A DNA stretch of 64,000 nucleotides, from contig NZ_CP014229.1 of NCBI RefSeq assembly GCF_001553605.1, positions 3,314,501 to 3,378,500 of the forward strand, read 5' to 3'. Of the stretch, positions 43,004 through 52,086 are shown piece by piece. Origin of the DNA: Desulfovibrio fairfieldensis. GTDB taxonomy: Bacteria > Desulfobacterota > Desulfovibrionia > Desulfovibrionales > Desulfovibrionaceae. Every line of letters starts with the position of its first letter. Within the stretch, counting starts at the first letter, position 1. The position numbers were made by a program, and so were the translations under genes. The notes under the pieces are model-generated. The model was given only the letters and a program-made list of their open reading frames with translations. It made no database searches and had not been told where the DNA came from.

Positions 43004-43294
43004 GGCCGCCTCCCGTGGGGTTGGGCGTGTGAATCCCGGCGTGGGCGTCATTGCTCCGGCTGGGCCGGCGGCAACGATCTGGTGTATCAGCTTATGGGCA
43101 AAATGTTGAGCCTGTCCGGACATGACTGGAAATATGGATATTGATAATCACGGTTTCCATAATAAGCGTGATTATAAAAAATGTCATCCCCTGCCCCTTG
43201 CTCCACCCCGCATTGCCTGCCGCTCCCGAACCGGCTATATTCGGCGCGCAAACCCGCGCTTTCGCGCGGGCGGCACCGTAACCAAGGAACACAT

Positions 43295-43936
43295 ATGCTG
43301 GCGATCCTGGACTACAAGGCGGGCAATCAGACGAGCGTCCGCCGTGCCCTGGAACATCTGGGCATTCCCTGCGCCGTCACGGCGGACCCGGCCCTGCTGG
43401 AAAGCGCGCGGGGCATCATTTTTCCCGGCGTGGGCGCTGCCGGGCAGGCCATGCGGGCCCTGAACGAGGCCGGGCTGGACGCGGCCCTGCGCCGTGCCGT
43501 GGCCGTGGGCCAGCCTCTGCTGGGCGTCTGCCTGGGCTGCCAGATCCTGCTGGAGCGCAGCGAGGAAAACGACATGCCCACCCTGGGCCTGGTGCCCGGC
43601 GTCTGCCGTCGTTTCGAGGACAATCTCCGGCAGGAGGACGGCAGTCCCGCGCCCGTGCCGCACATGGGCTGGAACAGCCTGCGCGCGGCAACGCCCTGCC
43701 GCCTGCTGGCGGGCGTGGAGCCCACGGCGGAATTCTATTTCGTGCACGGCTATTATGTGGAGCCGGACCCCGCCCTTGTCATCGCCACCACGGTTTACGG
43801 CCGGGAGTTCTGCTCCCTGTATGGCCGCGACGGGCTCTGGGCCGCGCAGTTCCATCCGGAAAAAAGCGGGCGGCCCGGCCTGGCCCTGCTGCGCAATTTT
43901 TACGAATACTGCCGGGAGGCGCGCCATGCTCAGTAA
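43295..43936 (+). CDS. hisH: Imidazole glycerol phosphate synthase subunit HisH
   Basis: A 213-residue glutamine amidotransferase with the nucleophile in [17 protein letters not shown], the [14 protein letters not shown] oxyanion-strand region, PHMGWNSLR and the catalytic His-Glu pair in AQFHPEKSG. The start at 43295 has AAGGAAC upstream. It supplies ammonia to HisF for the closure of the imidazole ring in histidine synthesis. It overlaps hisF by 11 bases, which fits the fixed stoichiometry of the HisHF complex. Confidence 0.95.
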   Translation: MLAILDYKAGNQTSVRRALEHLGIPCAVTADPALLESARGIIFPGVGAAGQAMRALNEAGLDAALRRAVAVGQPLLGVCLGCQILLERSEENDMPTLGLVPGVCRRFEDNLRQEDGSPAPVPHMGWNSLRAATPCRLLAGVEPTAEFYFVHGYYVEPDPALVIATTVYGREFCSLYGRDGLWAAQFHPEKSGRPGLALLRNFYEYCREARHAQ

Positions 43937-44705
43937 ACGGGTGATTCCCTGCCTGGACGTGCGCAACGGGCGGCTGACCAAGGGCGTGAAGTTCGCGGGC
44001 AACCAGGACATCGGCGACCCGGTGGAAAGCGCCCGGCGCTATTATGAGGAAGGGGCCGACGAAATCGTTTTTTACGACATCACGGCCTCGGCCGAGGCGC
44101 GCGGCATCTTTCTGGATGTGGTGGAGCGGGTGGCCGAGCAGATCTTTATCCCCTTCAGCGTGGGCGGCGGCATCGCCACCGTGGCGGACATGCGCGCCGT
44201 GCTCCTGGCCGGGGCGGAAAAGGTTTCGGTCAACTCCGCGGCGGTGAAGAATCCCCGCATCATCAGCGAGGGCGCGGAGGCCTTCGGCTCCCAGGCCATT
44301 GTGGTGGGCATGGACGTGCTGGCCGTGCCCGTGAGCGAGGCCATCCCTTCGGGCTATGAGATCGTGATCCACGGCGGCCGCGCCCGCATGGGCCTGGACG
44401 CCCTGGCCTGGGCCCGGCGCTGTCAGGATCTGGGCGCGGGCGAGCTCTGCGTCAATTCCATCGATGCCGACGGCACCAAGGACGGTTACGAGCTCAAGCT
44501 GACCCGCGCCATTGTGGACGCCGTGTCCATTCCGGTCATTGCCTCGGGCGGCGCGGGCGAACCCCGGCATATGTACGAAGCCGTGAGCGAGGGCGGCGCG
44601 TCGGCGGCCCTGATCGCCTCCATCGTGCATTACGGGGAGTACAGCATCCGCCGGTGCAAGGAAGATATGGCCGCCCGGGGAGCGAAGGTGCGGCTGACGT
44701 GGTAG
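43926..44705 (+). CDS. hisF: Imidazole glycerol phosphate synthase subunit HisF
   Basis: A 259-residue TIM barrel. Catalytic Asp residues lie in [19 protein letters not shown] (residue 11) and VVGMDVLAV (about residue 130). The phosphate loops [17 protein letters not shown] and [17 protein letters not shown] are intact, and the terminal [14 protein letters not shown] is typical. It cyclises PRFAR with ammonia from HisH to imidazole glycerol phosphate and AICAR. The downstream larE-like gene starts with a GTG inside the last codons, so translation of the three genes is coupled. All expected motifs are present. Confidence 0.96.
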   Translation: MLSKRVIPCLDVRNGRLTKGVKFAGNQDIGDPVESARRYYEEGADEIVFYDITASAEARGIFLDVVERVAEQIFIPFSVGGGIATVADMRAVLLAGAEKVSVNSAAVKNPRIISEGAEAFGSQAIVVGMDVLAVPVSEAIPSGYEIVIHGGRARMGLDALAWARRCQDLGAGELCVNSIDADGTKDGYELKLTRAIVDAVSIPVIASGGAGEPRHMYEAVSEGGASAALIASIVHYGEYSIRRCKEDMAARGAKVRLTW

Positions 44706-45631
44706 CCGGGGGCCCAAACTTGCCCGAAGACCTGCCCATAGTCCTGCCCGAAGCCTTTGCCGCGGCCCTGCGCGGTCTGCCGCCGCTGGCCGTGGCCTTT
44801 TCCGGCGGCCTGGACAGCCGCTTTCTCTGCCATGCGGCCCGGCTCTGCGGTTGCGACGTGCTGGCTTTGCACGCGCGCGGGCCGCACATTCCGCCGGAAG
44901 AGAGCGCGCAGGCCGCGCAATGGGCGCGGGAGAATTCCCTGCCCTTGCTTCTGGTGGATTTTGACCCCCTGGCGCTGCCGGAGGTGGCGGCCAACAGCCG
45001 GGAGCGCTGCTACGGCTGTAAAAAGGGACTTATCACGACCCTGCGCATGGCTTTGCGGGAAACGGAGGGCGAGCGGGACGAAAGCCGTCGCCTGCTCTGC
45101 GACGGCAGCAATGCCGACGATCTGCGCGCCTTTCGGCCCGGACTGCGGGCTCTGGCCGAAGCCGGGGTGCGTTCGCCGCTGGCCGAAGCCGGGCTGTCCA
45201 AGGAAACCATCCGCGCCCTGGCCGCGTCCACGGGGCTGGACAGGCCGGAGCAGAAGGCCCGCCCCTGCCTGCTGACCCGTCTGGCCTACGGCCTTTCCCC
45301 GGATGCCGGAACGCTGGCGCGGCTGGCGCGGGCCGAATCAGCCCTGGCGCAATTGTCAGCGCCTGGGCACGCGCCGGGTGGTACGCCGGACAGTGCGCCG
45401 GTTTGGGGAGATTTTCGTCTGCGCCTTACGCCCGCCCCCCTGCTCCAGGTCACGCGCCTGCCCGGCAATGCGGGGCCTTTGGCCGAAGCTGTTTTGTCCG
45501 AGCACGGTTTCGCCCCCTGCGAGATACGCCTGACGGACAAGGTCAGCGGTTTTTTTGACGGGTCATGTGCGGCCTGTGACAGCGGAATCGGGCCGGGGCT
45601 GGACTTTGCAATTGAAAAGGTCTATGAATAA
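44699..45631 (+). CDS. LarE-like ATP-dependent sacrificial sulfur transferase family protein
   Basis: A GTG at 44699, overlapping the hisF stop, gives 310 residues. The PP-loop [18 protein letters not shown] binds [12 protein letters not shown] carries cysteines as in the LarE/PP-loop group, and the family segments [35 protein letters not shown] and [12 protein letters not shown] follow. LarE donates sulfur from its own cysteine to the nickel-pincer cofactor of lactate racemase, but close relatives occur without larBC, and none is seen here. Cysteines at the C-terminus (GSCAACDSG) are an extra feature. Coupling to hisHF is unusual; the true substrate is unknown. Confidence 0.78.
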   Translation: MVAGGPNLPEDLPIVLPEAFAAALRGLPPLAVAFSGGLDSRFLCHAARLCGCDVLALHARGPHIPPEESAQAAQWARENSLPLLLVDFDPLALPEVAANSRERCYGCKKGLITTLRMALRETEGERDESRRLLCDGSNADDLRAFRPGLRALAEAGVRSPLAEAGLSKETIRALAASTGLDRPEQKARPCLLTRLAYGLSPDAGTLARLARAESALAQLSAPGHAPGGTPDSAPVWGDFRLRLTPAPLLQVTRLPGNAGPLAEAVLSEHGFAPCEIRLTDKVSGFFDGSCAACDSGIGPGLDFAIEKVYE

Positions 45632-45667
45632 CCGCTTAATCATATGGGTTCATTTGGAGGAACTATC

Positions 45668-45778
45668 ATGGCACATAAGAAAATCGAACGGAAAAAAGAG
45701 CTGGATCGTCGCCGTCAACGTCGCGCCGAGCGCCTGAAGCTGCGCGCGCGCGAAGCCAAGGCCGCGGCCAAGGCCTAG
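45668..45778 (+). CDS. Small very basic protein (36 residues)
   Basis: The ATG at 45668 follows an excellent ribosome site (TTGGAGGAACTATC). The peptide begins MAHKKIERKKELDRRRQRRA and continues as a lysine/arginine/alanine helix to EAKAAAKA. About half of the residues are basic. Short proteins of this pattern (ERKKELDRRRQRR) recur in related sulfate reducers and are grouped as DUF6800-like; a nucleic-acid or ribosome association is plausible but not shown. It lies 36 bases after the LarE-like gene. Confidence 0.75.
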   Translation: MAHKKIERKKELDRRRQRRAERLKLRAREAKAAAKA

Positions 45779-46185
45779 GGCAAAGCAGCCTTTCAAAGCC
45801 ACTTTGTTCCGGCGGCTGCGGAATGTCGTCTTTTCACGGGGCGAATGTCGCGGGGGATGCGCCTTATAACGGGTTCATGTCCTTTCGGTCAGCGGTTTTC
45901 CGCAGTGCCAACAACCGGTATGCCGCCCGATCTGCGCCGTCCGCGCTCCCCTCGCGGGGCGCGTGCATTCGGCGTGGATTTTTCTGCTTATTCCGGCGGA
46001 TCCCGTGCTGACAGGATCCTCGCCCCTTGACGGGCGGCGGAAAAGCAGTATCTGCTGTGGCGGTAAGCCGCAAGGCGGCGCGGCGGCGATCGCCCCGCGG
46101 ACCTTCGCGCCCGGTCCGAAGGGGCGCGTCACTCCAACACAGCGGTTGTTCCGTTACAATGGAACAGGCCGTCATCGGCGTCATC
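45779..46185. other. Intergenic, no supported gene
   Basis: About 400 GC-rich bases between the small basic protein and the FmdB-type gene. There are several local GC hairpins, such as CGGACC...GGTCCG near 46096-46120, but no tRNA, clear terminator with T-tract or coding frame with a ribosome site. The promoter of the FmdB-type gene should be near 46140. Confidence 0.4.
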
Positions 46186-46578
46186 ATGCCTATTTACGAA
46201 TATCAATGTCCCAAGTGTCAGCGCGTGTTTGAGGAGTGGGTCAAGGCGTCGGACGCGCATGGGCAGGAGCCCTGTCCCGACTGCGGCACGCCTTCGCCCC
46301 GGATTATTTCGCAGACGTCCTTTGTGCTCAAGGGCGGCGGTTGGTATGTGAGCGACTACGGTTACCGCAAGGGCATTTCTGAGGACGGCGGCGCTCCGGC
46401 GGGTTCCGCTTCCGACGCGTCCGCCGGAGAGGCCAAGCCCGCCGAGGCGGCCAAAACCGACAAGGCCGAGGCTGCGCCCGCAACCGCGGAAAAGAGCGCC
46501 CCGGCGGAAAAAGCCGTCGCCAAAGCCGCGCCTCCGTCCAAGGCCGCCAAGCCCAAGGGCGGCGCGGCGGCTTCATAG
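46186..46578 (+). CDS. FmdB-family zinc ribbon protein with Ala/Lys-rich tail
   Basis: Residues 1-50 are the FmdB/CxxC regulatory zinc ribbon: MPIYEYQCPKCQRVFEEW and PCPDCGTPSPRIISQ form a four-cysteine site. GGGWYVSDYGYRKG follows. Residues 62-130 are low-complexity Ala, Lys, Glu and Pro and probably disordered. Family members occur widely, were named for proximity to amidase or formylmethanofuran genes, and have no settled role; transcription control or metal binding is assumed. The 130-residue length with such a tail is common in deltaproteobacteria. Confidence 0.82.
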   Translation: MPIYEYQCPKCQRVFEEWVKASDAHGQEPCPDCGTPSPRIISQTSFVLKGGGWYVSDYGYRKGISEDGGAPAGSASDASAGEAKPAEAAKTDKAEAAPATAEKSAPAEKAVAKAAPPSKAAKPKGGAAAS

Positions 46579-46658
46579 CCCGGAACCTGGCGGCTAATTT
46601 GAAATGTTAGACACACAAAATCCGTAGGGTGTCGCGGTGGCATGGCCGCCGTGAGTCA

Positions 46659-46709
46659 GTGAAAATTGAGAGCATGCCAATGCTCGAAATTTTTGCGGTC
46701 AGACCCCAG
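46659..46709. repeat. Dispersed palindromic repeat family A, copy 2
   Basis: Matches 35839-35889 over 51 bases, differing mainly in the four-base loop (GCCA versus GGCT) and a few bases near the right end (GCGG versus ACAA). It lies in the spacer between the FmdB-type gene and purB. Confidence 0.85.
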
Positions 46710-46774
46710 GACGGTTGTGACGGCAACCGCGCTTTGTGCGGCTTTTTCGGGAAAATTCGCGGCGCGAAGCGTCG

Positions 46775-46798
46775 GGGCATTTCAAGCGCTGAATGCCC
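46775..46798. repeat. Palindromic repeat family B, copy 1
   Basis: GGGCATTTCAAGCGCTGAAT followed by GCCC. Its core GCATTTCAAG-G-T-AATGC recurs at 61022-61047 with three transitions in 20 bases. It lies 48 bases upstream of purB. Confidence 0.6.
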
Positions 46799-46845
46799 AG
46801 GCGGCGCGCGGCAAGCTTAAGCGCAAGATTTCTAAAGGGGAAGCC

Positions 46846-48156
46846 ATGATCGAACGCTACACCCGGCCGGAAATGGGTCGGATCTGGACCCTGGAAAACC
46901 GCTATCGGGCATGGCTCGCGGTGGAAGTGGCCGTGTGCGAGGCCTGGGCCGAGCTGGGACGCGTCCCGGCGGAAGCCGTGAAGACGATCCGCGACAAGGC
47001 GGACATCGACGTGGAGCGCATCCTGACCATTGAGGAAACCACACGCCACGACGTCATCGCCTTTCTGACTTCCCTGGAGGAAAAAGTGGGGCCCGAGGCC
47101 CGCTTCATCCATCTGGGCTGCACCTCATCCGATATCGTGGACACGGCCAACGCCCTGTTGCTGGTCCAGGCCGGGGAGCTGATTCTCAAAGATCTGCGCG
47201 CCTTGCTGGAAACTCTGGAAGACCTGGCCCGCCGCCACAAGGGCGTGCTCTGCATGGGCCGCACCCACGGCATCCACGCCGAGCCCACCAGCTTCGGCCT
47301 GAAAATGGCCGGTTTTTACGCGGAATTCGCGCGCCACCTCAAACGGGTGGAAGCGGGCCTGGAAAGCGTGCGCGTGGGCAAAATCTCCGGCGCGGTGGGC
47401 ACGTATGCCTTCCTTTCGCCGGAGCTGGAGCAGAAGGCCCTCAGCCGTCTGGGTCTCAAGGTGGACCCGCACTCCACCCAGATCATCCAGCGCGACCGCT
47501 ACGCCCATTTTTTCACTTCCCTGGCGATCATGGCCGGGGGCGTGGAGCGGCTCTGCGTGGAGCTGCGCCACCTCCAGCGCACCGAAGTGCTGGAAGTGGA
47601 AGAAGGTTTCGCCAAGGGCCAGAAGGGCTCTTCGGCCATGCCGCACAAAAAGAATCCCATTTCCGCCGAAAACATGAGCGGCCTTTCGCGCCTGCTGCGC
47701 TCCAACGCCCTGGCGGCCCTGGAAAACCAGGCCCTCTGGCATGAGCGCGACATCAGCCATTCCTCGGTGGAACGGGTGATCATGCCCGATTCCACCATTC
47801 TGGCCGATTACGTGCTGACCCGCCTGGCCCGTCTGCTGTCCGGCCTGGTTGTCAAGCCCGAGCGCATGTGCGAAAATATGGAGCGTTCCTTCGGCTTGTA
47901 TTTCTCGCAGCGGGTGCTCACGGCCCTGATCGCCGCCGGACTGCCCCGCCAGCAGGCCTATGAGGCCGTGCAGCGTCTTGCCATGCAGAGCTGGGAAACC
48001 CGCCGTCCCTTCCCGGACCTGGTGCGGGAGAACGCGGACATGCGCGCCCGCCTGGGCGAAGCCGCCCTGGCGGAGTTGTTCGACCCGGCCTATTATCTGC
48101 AACACGAGGACGCCGTCTTCACGCGCGTCTTCAGCGCCGATGCGGCGGAAAACTGA
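46846..48156 (+). CDS. purB: Adenylosuccinate lyase
   Basis: A 436-residue fumarase/aspartase superfamily protein with RYTRPEMGRIWTLENRY at the N-terminus, HLGCTSSDIVDTANAL, GRTHGIHAEPTSFGLKM with the catalytic His, and the signature loop GSSAMPHKKNPISAENM containing the catalytic Ser. The start at 46846 follows AAAGGGG. It acts twice in purine synthesis, releasing fumarate from SAICAR and adenylosuccinate. The pyrE gene follows 15 bases downstream, a nucleotide-synthesis pair. Length is normal. Confidence 0.96.
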   Translation: MIERYTRPEMGRIWTLENRYRAWLAVEVAVCEAWAELGRVPAEAVKTIRDKADIDVERILTIEETTRHDVIAFLTSLEEKVGPEARFIHLGCTSSDIVDTANALLLVQAGELILKDLRALLETLEDLARRHKGVLCMGRTHGIHAEPTSFGLKMAGFYAEFARHLKRVEAGLESVRVGKISGAVGTYAFLSPELEQKALSRLGLKVDPHSTQIIQRDRYAHFFTSLAIMAGGVERLCVELRHLQRTEVLEVEEGFAKGQKGSSAMPHKKNPISAENMSGLSRLLRSNALAALENQALWHERDISHSSVERVIMPDSTILADYVLTRLARLLSGLVVKPERMCENMERSFGLYFSQRVLTALIAAGLPRQQAYEAVQRLAMQSWETRRPFPDLVRENADMRARLGEAALAELFDPAYYLQHEDAVFTRVFSADAAEN

Positions 48157-48171
48157 GCCGGGAGCAACGCC

Positions 48172-48729
48172 ATGCTGGAACTCAAGCGCCGTCTGGCCCG
48201 CCTGCTGGTGGAAAAATCCTACCGCGAGGGGGATTTTGTGCTGGCTTCGGGCCGCAGGAGCGATTACTATTTTGACTGCCGGGTCACGGCCCTGCACGCC
48301 GAAGGGGCCTGGCTCATCGGCACGCTGTTCAACGACATGCTCAAGGGCCTGGACATCAAGGGCGTGGGCGGCATGACCATGGGCGCGGACCCGCTGGTTT
48401 CCGCCACCACGGTTATTTCGCATGAGCAGGGGCGGCCGCTGCACGGGCTGCTGGTGCGCAAGGAGGCCAAGGGCCACGGCACCGGACAGTTTGTGGAAGG
48501 GCTGGGCAATTTCAGCGCCGGCGATTCCGTCGCCATGCTGGAGGATGTGGTCACCACTGGCGGTTCGCTGCTCAAGGCCTGTGACCGGGTGCGCGCGGCC
48601 GATTTGTCCATTGCCGCCGTCTGCGCCATCCTGGACAGAGAGGAGGGGGGACGTGAAAAGCTGCAAGAGGCGGGCTACGACCTGCTGGCGCTTTTCACAC
48701 GCAAGGAGCTGGTCGATCTGGCCCGCTGA
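48172..48729 (+). CDS. pyrE: Orotate phosphoribosyltransferase
   Basis: A 185-residue type I PRTase: FVLASGRRSDYYFDCRVTAL for orotate and phosphate contacts, GMTMGADPLVSAT, LVRKEAKGHGTG in the flexible catalytic loop and the PRPP motif VAMLEDVVTTGGSLL. It makes orotidine 5'-phosphate from orotate and PRPP. It is directly downstream of purB. The L,D-transpeptidase gene starts 55 bases further on and may share the transcript. Confidence 0.95.
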   Translation: MLELKRRLARLLVEKSYREGDFVLASGRRSDYYFDCRVTALHAEGAWLIGTLFNDMLKGLDIKGVGGMTMGADPLVSATTVISHEQGRPLHGLLVRKEAKGHGTGQFVEGLGNFSAGDSVAMLEDVVTTGGSLLKACDRVRAADLSIAAVCAILDREEGGREKLQEAGYDLLALFTRKELVDLAR

Positions 48730-48784
48730 GGCCGGAGCCGGGCTTCCCTGCCGCGCCGCTGTTGCGGCGTCTCTTCGCGCGTCC

Positions 48785-50899
48785 ATGTCCAGGTTGCTGG
48801 TGGGGCTGGCGCTGTCCTTGGCCCTCGCCGTCGTAACGGTTGCTCCGGCCTGTGCCGACAACTGGCAGGCCAACCTGTATAATGAAGGCCTGCCTTCTCA
48901 TCTGGTGGCGGTGGACAAAAATCGACGCGCCTTCCTTTTTTTCGAGAAAAAAAGCCCTCTCAAACTCAAATATTCCTTCCCCTGCGTCACGGGCCAGCTG
49001 GCGGGCGACAAACAGGAACTCAATGACCTGCGCACGCCCGAGGGCATCTATTTTGTGGAATACAAAATCGCCAGCGGCCTGGACTTCAAGGAATACGGGG
49101 GCATCGCCTATACCCTCAACTATCCCAACCCCGTGGACCGGCTGCGCGGCAAGACCGGGCACGGCATCTGGATTCACAGCAAGGGCTTCGGCCTGGTGCC
49201 CACGCGCGGCTGCGTGGCTATCGGCCTGAAAGAAATCGATACGGTGGGTCCGCAGCTCACGCCCGGCACGGCCGTGGTGCTGGCCGAGCAACTGGACGAA
49301 AGCAAGGTTCCCCAGCCGGACAACGGCACGGCGCGCGAGCTGCGCCGCCTGATGCAGGCCTGGAGCAACGCCTGGGCCGCGCGTTCGCGCAAGATGTTCG
49401 ACTATTACGACCCCGAATCCTACTCCAAAGCCACCGAGAACTTCTCGGCTTTCCGTCAGAACAAGGAACGCCTGTTCAAGATGCTCGGCTTCGTCAAGAT
49501 CTATAATCGTGAGATCCATGCCCTGGAAGGGCCGGGCTACTGGGTGACCTGGGCCGAGCAGTTCTACGCCGCTTCCAATCTCTCCACCGAAGGCGTGCGC
49601 CGTTTGTACTGGCAGCGCGGCAAGGACAAAAAATTCCGTATCGTGGGCATGGAATGGACCCCGCGCGATGTGGGCATGCGCGCCGATTTCCAGAAAGGCC
49701 GCCTGGTGGCCGCGAGCGTGCCCGTGGCCACGGATGCTTCTTCCGAAGCGCCCCTGCCGCCGCGCCTGGACATGCCCGAAGCCCCGGACGAAAAAACCGC
49801 GCCCGCCGCGCCTCCGGCGGCCGTGGCCGAAAAACTGCTGGCCGTCAGCGAACCCCTGGTTCCCCGCCGCGCTCCCGCGCCGCCGCCCGCTGAAATCAAC
49901 TGGGGCGCCAAGCCGGGCATGGATGCCGCCCAGGGAGAATCCCCCGCCGCCGCGCCCGCTCCGGTTCCCACTGCCCCTGTAATTCCCGCTGCTCCCGAGA
50001 CCGCGGCTGCCCCCGCAGCGCCGGCGTCATCCGCGCCCGTTACGCCCGAAGCCCCGGCCCCTGCCGCGCAGCCGGTGGCTCCGGCCCTGAACCCGGAGAC
50101 GCGCGCCGCGCTGGAAAAGGCCGTGCAAGCCTGGAACAAGGCCTTTGCCGCGCGTTCCGCCGACATCGCCGCCCTGTATGATCAACAGCAGTATAATCGT
50201 GTGCCCGGCGTGCCGCGCGGGCATTCCTACAACAGCGTGCAGCGCGAGTTGGAGCGTCAGTTCCGCGCCCCCTGGCTGAGCCTGATCAGCCGCGCGCCTG
50301 TTCTTGAGATTCAGGGTCCGTTGGCCGTAAGCCGCAGCGAACAACTTGTGGTCGGGCCCACCGGCACGGAGCAGGGCGTGCGCACCTTCTGGTGGCGCAG
50401 GGAGGCGGACGGGAGCTTCCGTATTGTGGGGTCGGAATTCAAGCCCGCCGAACTGGGCTTGGCCGCCAACTATCTGGAGGACGTCAGCGCCGCTGTCAGC
50501 GCGGATCTGGAATCCTGGCGCAAGGCCTGGGAGGGGGGCCGCCTGGATGACTACATGGGTTTTTACGCCGCCGACGCCGTGCAGCAGGGCCGTTGGGGGG
50601 CCAAGAACATCCGTCGCCAGAAGGAAACTCTCTGGGCGCGGGTCAAGCCCACCTTGGTGCAACTTTCCGGCCTTCGCCTGGCCATGGACAAGCACGGCAT
50701 CCGTGCGGACATGAGCCAAACGTATGCGGACAGCGCGGGCCACACCGACCGGGGCACCAAGACCTTGTTGTTGCGTTTTGACGGTAAAAACTGGCGCATC
50801 CAGCGCGAGGATTGGGCCCCCCAGGCTCCGGCTGCCCCGGCCCCGGCCGGACAGAGCGCCGCGGCATCCCGCCGGAGTGCGCAGAGGACTCTGCCTTGA
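48785..50899 (+). CDS. L,D-transpeptidase (YkuD) with three NTF2-like domains
   Basis: The Met at 48785 starts a signal peptide (LALSLALAVVTVAPACA), so the 704-residue protein is exported. Residues about 30-165 are a YkuD catalytic domain with the His and Cys motif GHGIWIHSKGFGLVPTRGCV around residues 123-142. It is followed by a SnoaL/NTF2-like domain (RRLMQAWSNAWAARSRKMF and YWVTWAEQFYA), a Pro/Ala-rich linker of about 110 residues, a second such domain (LEKAVQAWNKAFAARSADIA) and a third (LESWRKAWEGGRLDDYMGF). YkuD enzymes cross-link peptidoglycan or attach proteins to it; the repeated NTF2-like units may position it in the envelope. The triple arrangement is unusual. Confidence 0.85.
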   Translation: MSRLLVGLALSLALAVVTVAPACADNWQANLYNEGLPSHLVAVDKNRRAFLFFEKKSPLKLKYSFPCVTGQLAGDKQELNDLRTPEGIYFVEYKIASGLDFKEYGGIAYTLNYPNPVDRLRGKTGHGIWIHSKGFGLVPTRGCVAIGLKEIDTVGPQLTPGTAVVLAEQLDESKVPQPDNGTARELRRLMQAWSNAWAARSRKMFDYYDPESYSKATENFSAFRQNKERLFKMLGFVKIYNREIHALEGPGYWVTWAEQFYAASNLSTEGVRRLYWQRGKDKKFRIVGMEWTPRDVGMRADFQKGRLVAASVPVATDASSEAPLPPRLDMPEAPDEKTAPAAPPAAVAEKLLAVSEPLVPRRAPAPPPAEINWGAKPGMDAAQGESPAAAPAPVPTAPVIPAAPETAAAPAAPASSAPVTPEAPAPAAQPVAPALNPETRAALEKAVQAWNKAFAARSADIAALYDQQQYNRVPGVPRGHSYNSVQRELERQFRAPWLSLISRAPVLEIQGPLAVSRSEQLVVGPTGTEQGVRTFWWRREADGSFRIVGSEFKPAELGLAANYLEDVSAAVSADLESWRKAWEGGRLDDYMGFYAADAVQQGRWGAKNIRRQKETLWARVKPTLVQLSGLRLAMDKHGIRADMSQTYADSAGHTDRGTKTLLLRFDGKNWRIQREDWAPQAPAAPAPAGQSAAASRRSAQRTLP

Positions 50900-50928
50900 G
50901 ATATCGGGAGCGGCTCTGCATCATCTTT

Positions 50929-51648
50929 ATGCGTGACAACGGCCCCCGGCACAGCTTTCGCGTGCGCCGGGGCCGTTTTTTCCTGATGCTGGCCTTTTTC
51001 GCCTGCCTGCCGCTGGTTTGCGGCGTGCTGGGCTGGCAGACCTGGCGGCTCTGGCAGGAAAACAGGGCCCTGCGCGAAAACGTGCTGCGTTTTGAAAGTG
51101 ACTATCAGACGGCCCAGGCCACAGCCGAGCGGCTGGAAAATCTGGAGGAACTGCTGCGCGAGGAAGGCGTGCAGGGCCGGGAGCTGGTCTTGCGCAAACT
51201 GGCCAGCGCCGAGCAGGCTGAAACGCCGCCCCAGGCCTCCGGCGCGGAGGCCGCTTCGGCTCCCGAAGGCGCTCCGGCCATGAGTGAGGGGCCGGGCCAT
51301 GAGGAATTTCCGGCCATCGACACGGGCTACGTGAAGGTGGGCAATGTACAGGCCCGCGCCCTGCGCGGCGGCAAGCTGCGCATTGCCCTGGATCTGCGTA
51401 ATGCCGACGCTCAGAGACTGGCTTCCGGCACGGTGCTGGCGACCCTGGTGACGGCGGACGGCCAGAAGCACACGCTTTCTTTTGACCCGGACGACGTGGG
51501 CAATTTCCGCATCAGCCGTTTCAAACGCACGGTCATGGTGGCCCGCCTGCCCGAACGCCTGAGCCTGGTCAACGCCCAGATCATCCTGGAGGTCAAAAGC
51601 CAGGATCAGGCCGTGGCTTACCGCAATATTTTCGCCGTGGAGCATTAG
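50929..51648 (+). CDS. Membrane-anchored coiled-coil protein, uncharacterised
   Basis: The 239-residue protein has one membrane helix (FFLMLAFFACLPLVCGVLGW, residues 17-36) and then a short coiled coil (WQENRALRENVLRFESDYQ to LEELLREEG). An Ala/Pro/Glu linker follows, and from residue 135 a beta-rich domain beginning YVKVGNVQARALRGGKLRIA and containing SFDPDDVGNFRISRFKR. No family is recognised with confidence. It lies 29 bases downstream of the L,D-transpeptidase, so a role in the cell envelope is suggested. The N-terminal sequence MRDNGPRHSFRVRRG would be cytoplasmic. Confidence 0.65.
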   Translation: MRDNGPRHSFRVRRGRFFLMLAFFACLPLVCGVLGWQTWRLWQENRALRENVLRFESDYQTAQATAERLENLEELLREEGVQGRELVLRKLASAEQAETPPQASGAEAASAPEGAPAMSEGPGHEEFPAIDTGYVKVGNVQARALRGGKLRIALDLRNADAQRLASGTVLATLVTADGQKHTLSFDPDDVGNFRISRFKRTVMVARLPERLSLVNAQIILEVKSQDQAVAYRNIFAVEH

Positions 51649-52086
51649 GAGCAGTTTTTAAATTGTCCTTTCGCCCTCTCTCTGTGGCAGGCCACATTCT
51701 GACAGGCCTTTCCGGAAACCCGCCTGTTGCATTGTAGTCCGGGGCAGGACATTTTACTGTCATACTCTTCGGATTCCGCCGAAAGACAAAATCCCTCTTT
51801 GTTGCGGCTGCCTTTGGGCCGCGCCGTATTCCGCAACTTCCCCCCGTCCCGCTTCTTTTATGCACGCTGTGAAACTTTTTTGCGTGCATGCCTTGTGGTA
51901 TGACAACCCGCTTGCTCTGCTGCCGGGCGCCATTGATCGAACACTCAATAGTAAAAAGCGCTTGCCTCTTTTCTTTTTTCCGGTGTACCATCGTACTATT
52001 CCATAAAACGTGTGAGGGGGCGTTCTCTGCGGGAACGATGCCGGTCCACGGGCCGGCGCTGGAATTGTGAACATGCGGAGGTGGCG
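51649..52086. other. Intergenic with one inverted repeat
   Basis: About 440 bases before the symporter gene. ATGCACGC and GCGTGCAT at 51858-51887 form an inverted repeat with a 14-base loop. Nothing matches a known riboswitch or coding frame. The AT-rich part at 51930-52010 is the likeliest promoter site. Confidence 0.4.

Noticed and set aside
47125..48873. Long open frame antisense to purB and pyrE
   Set aside because: Mirrors codon bias of GC-rich genes on the other strand; purB and pyrE are unambiguous.
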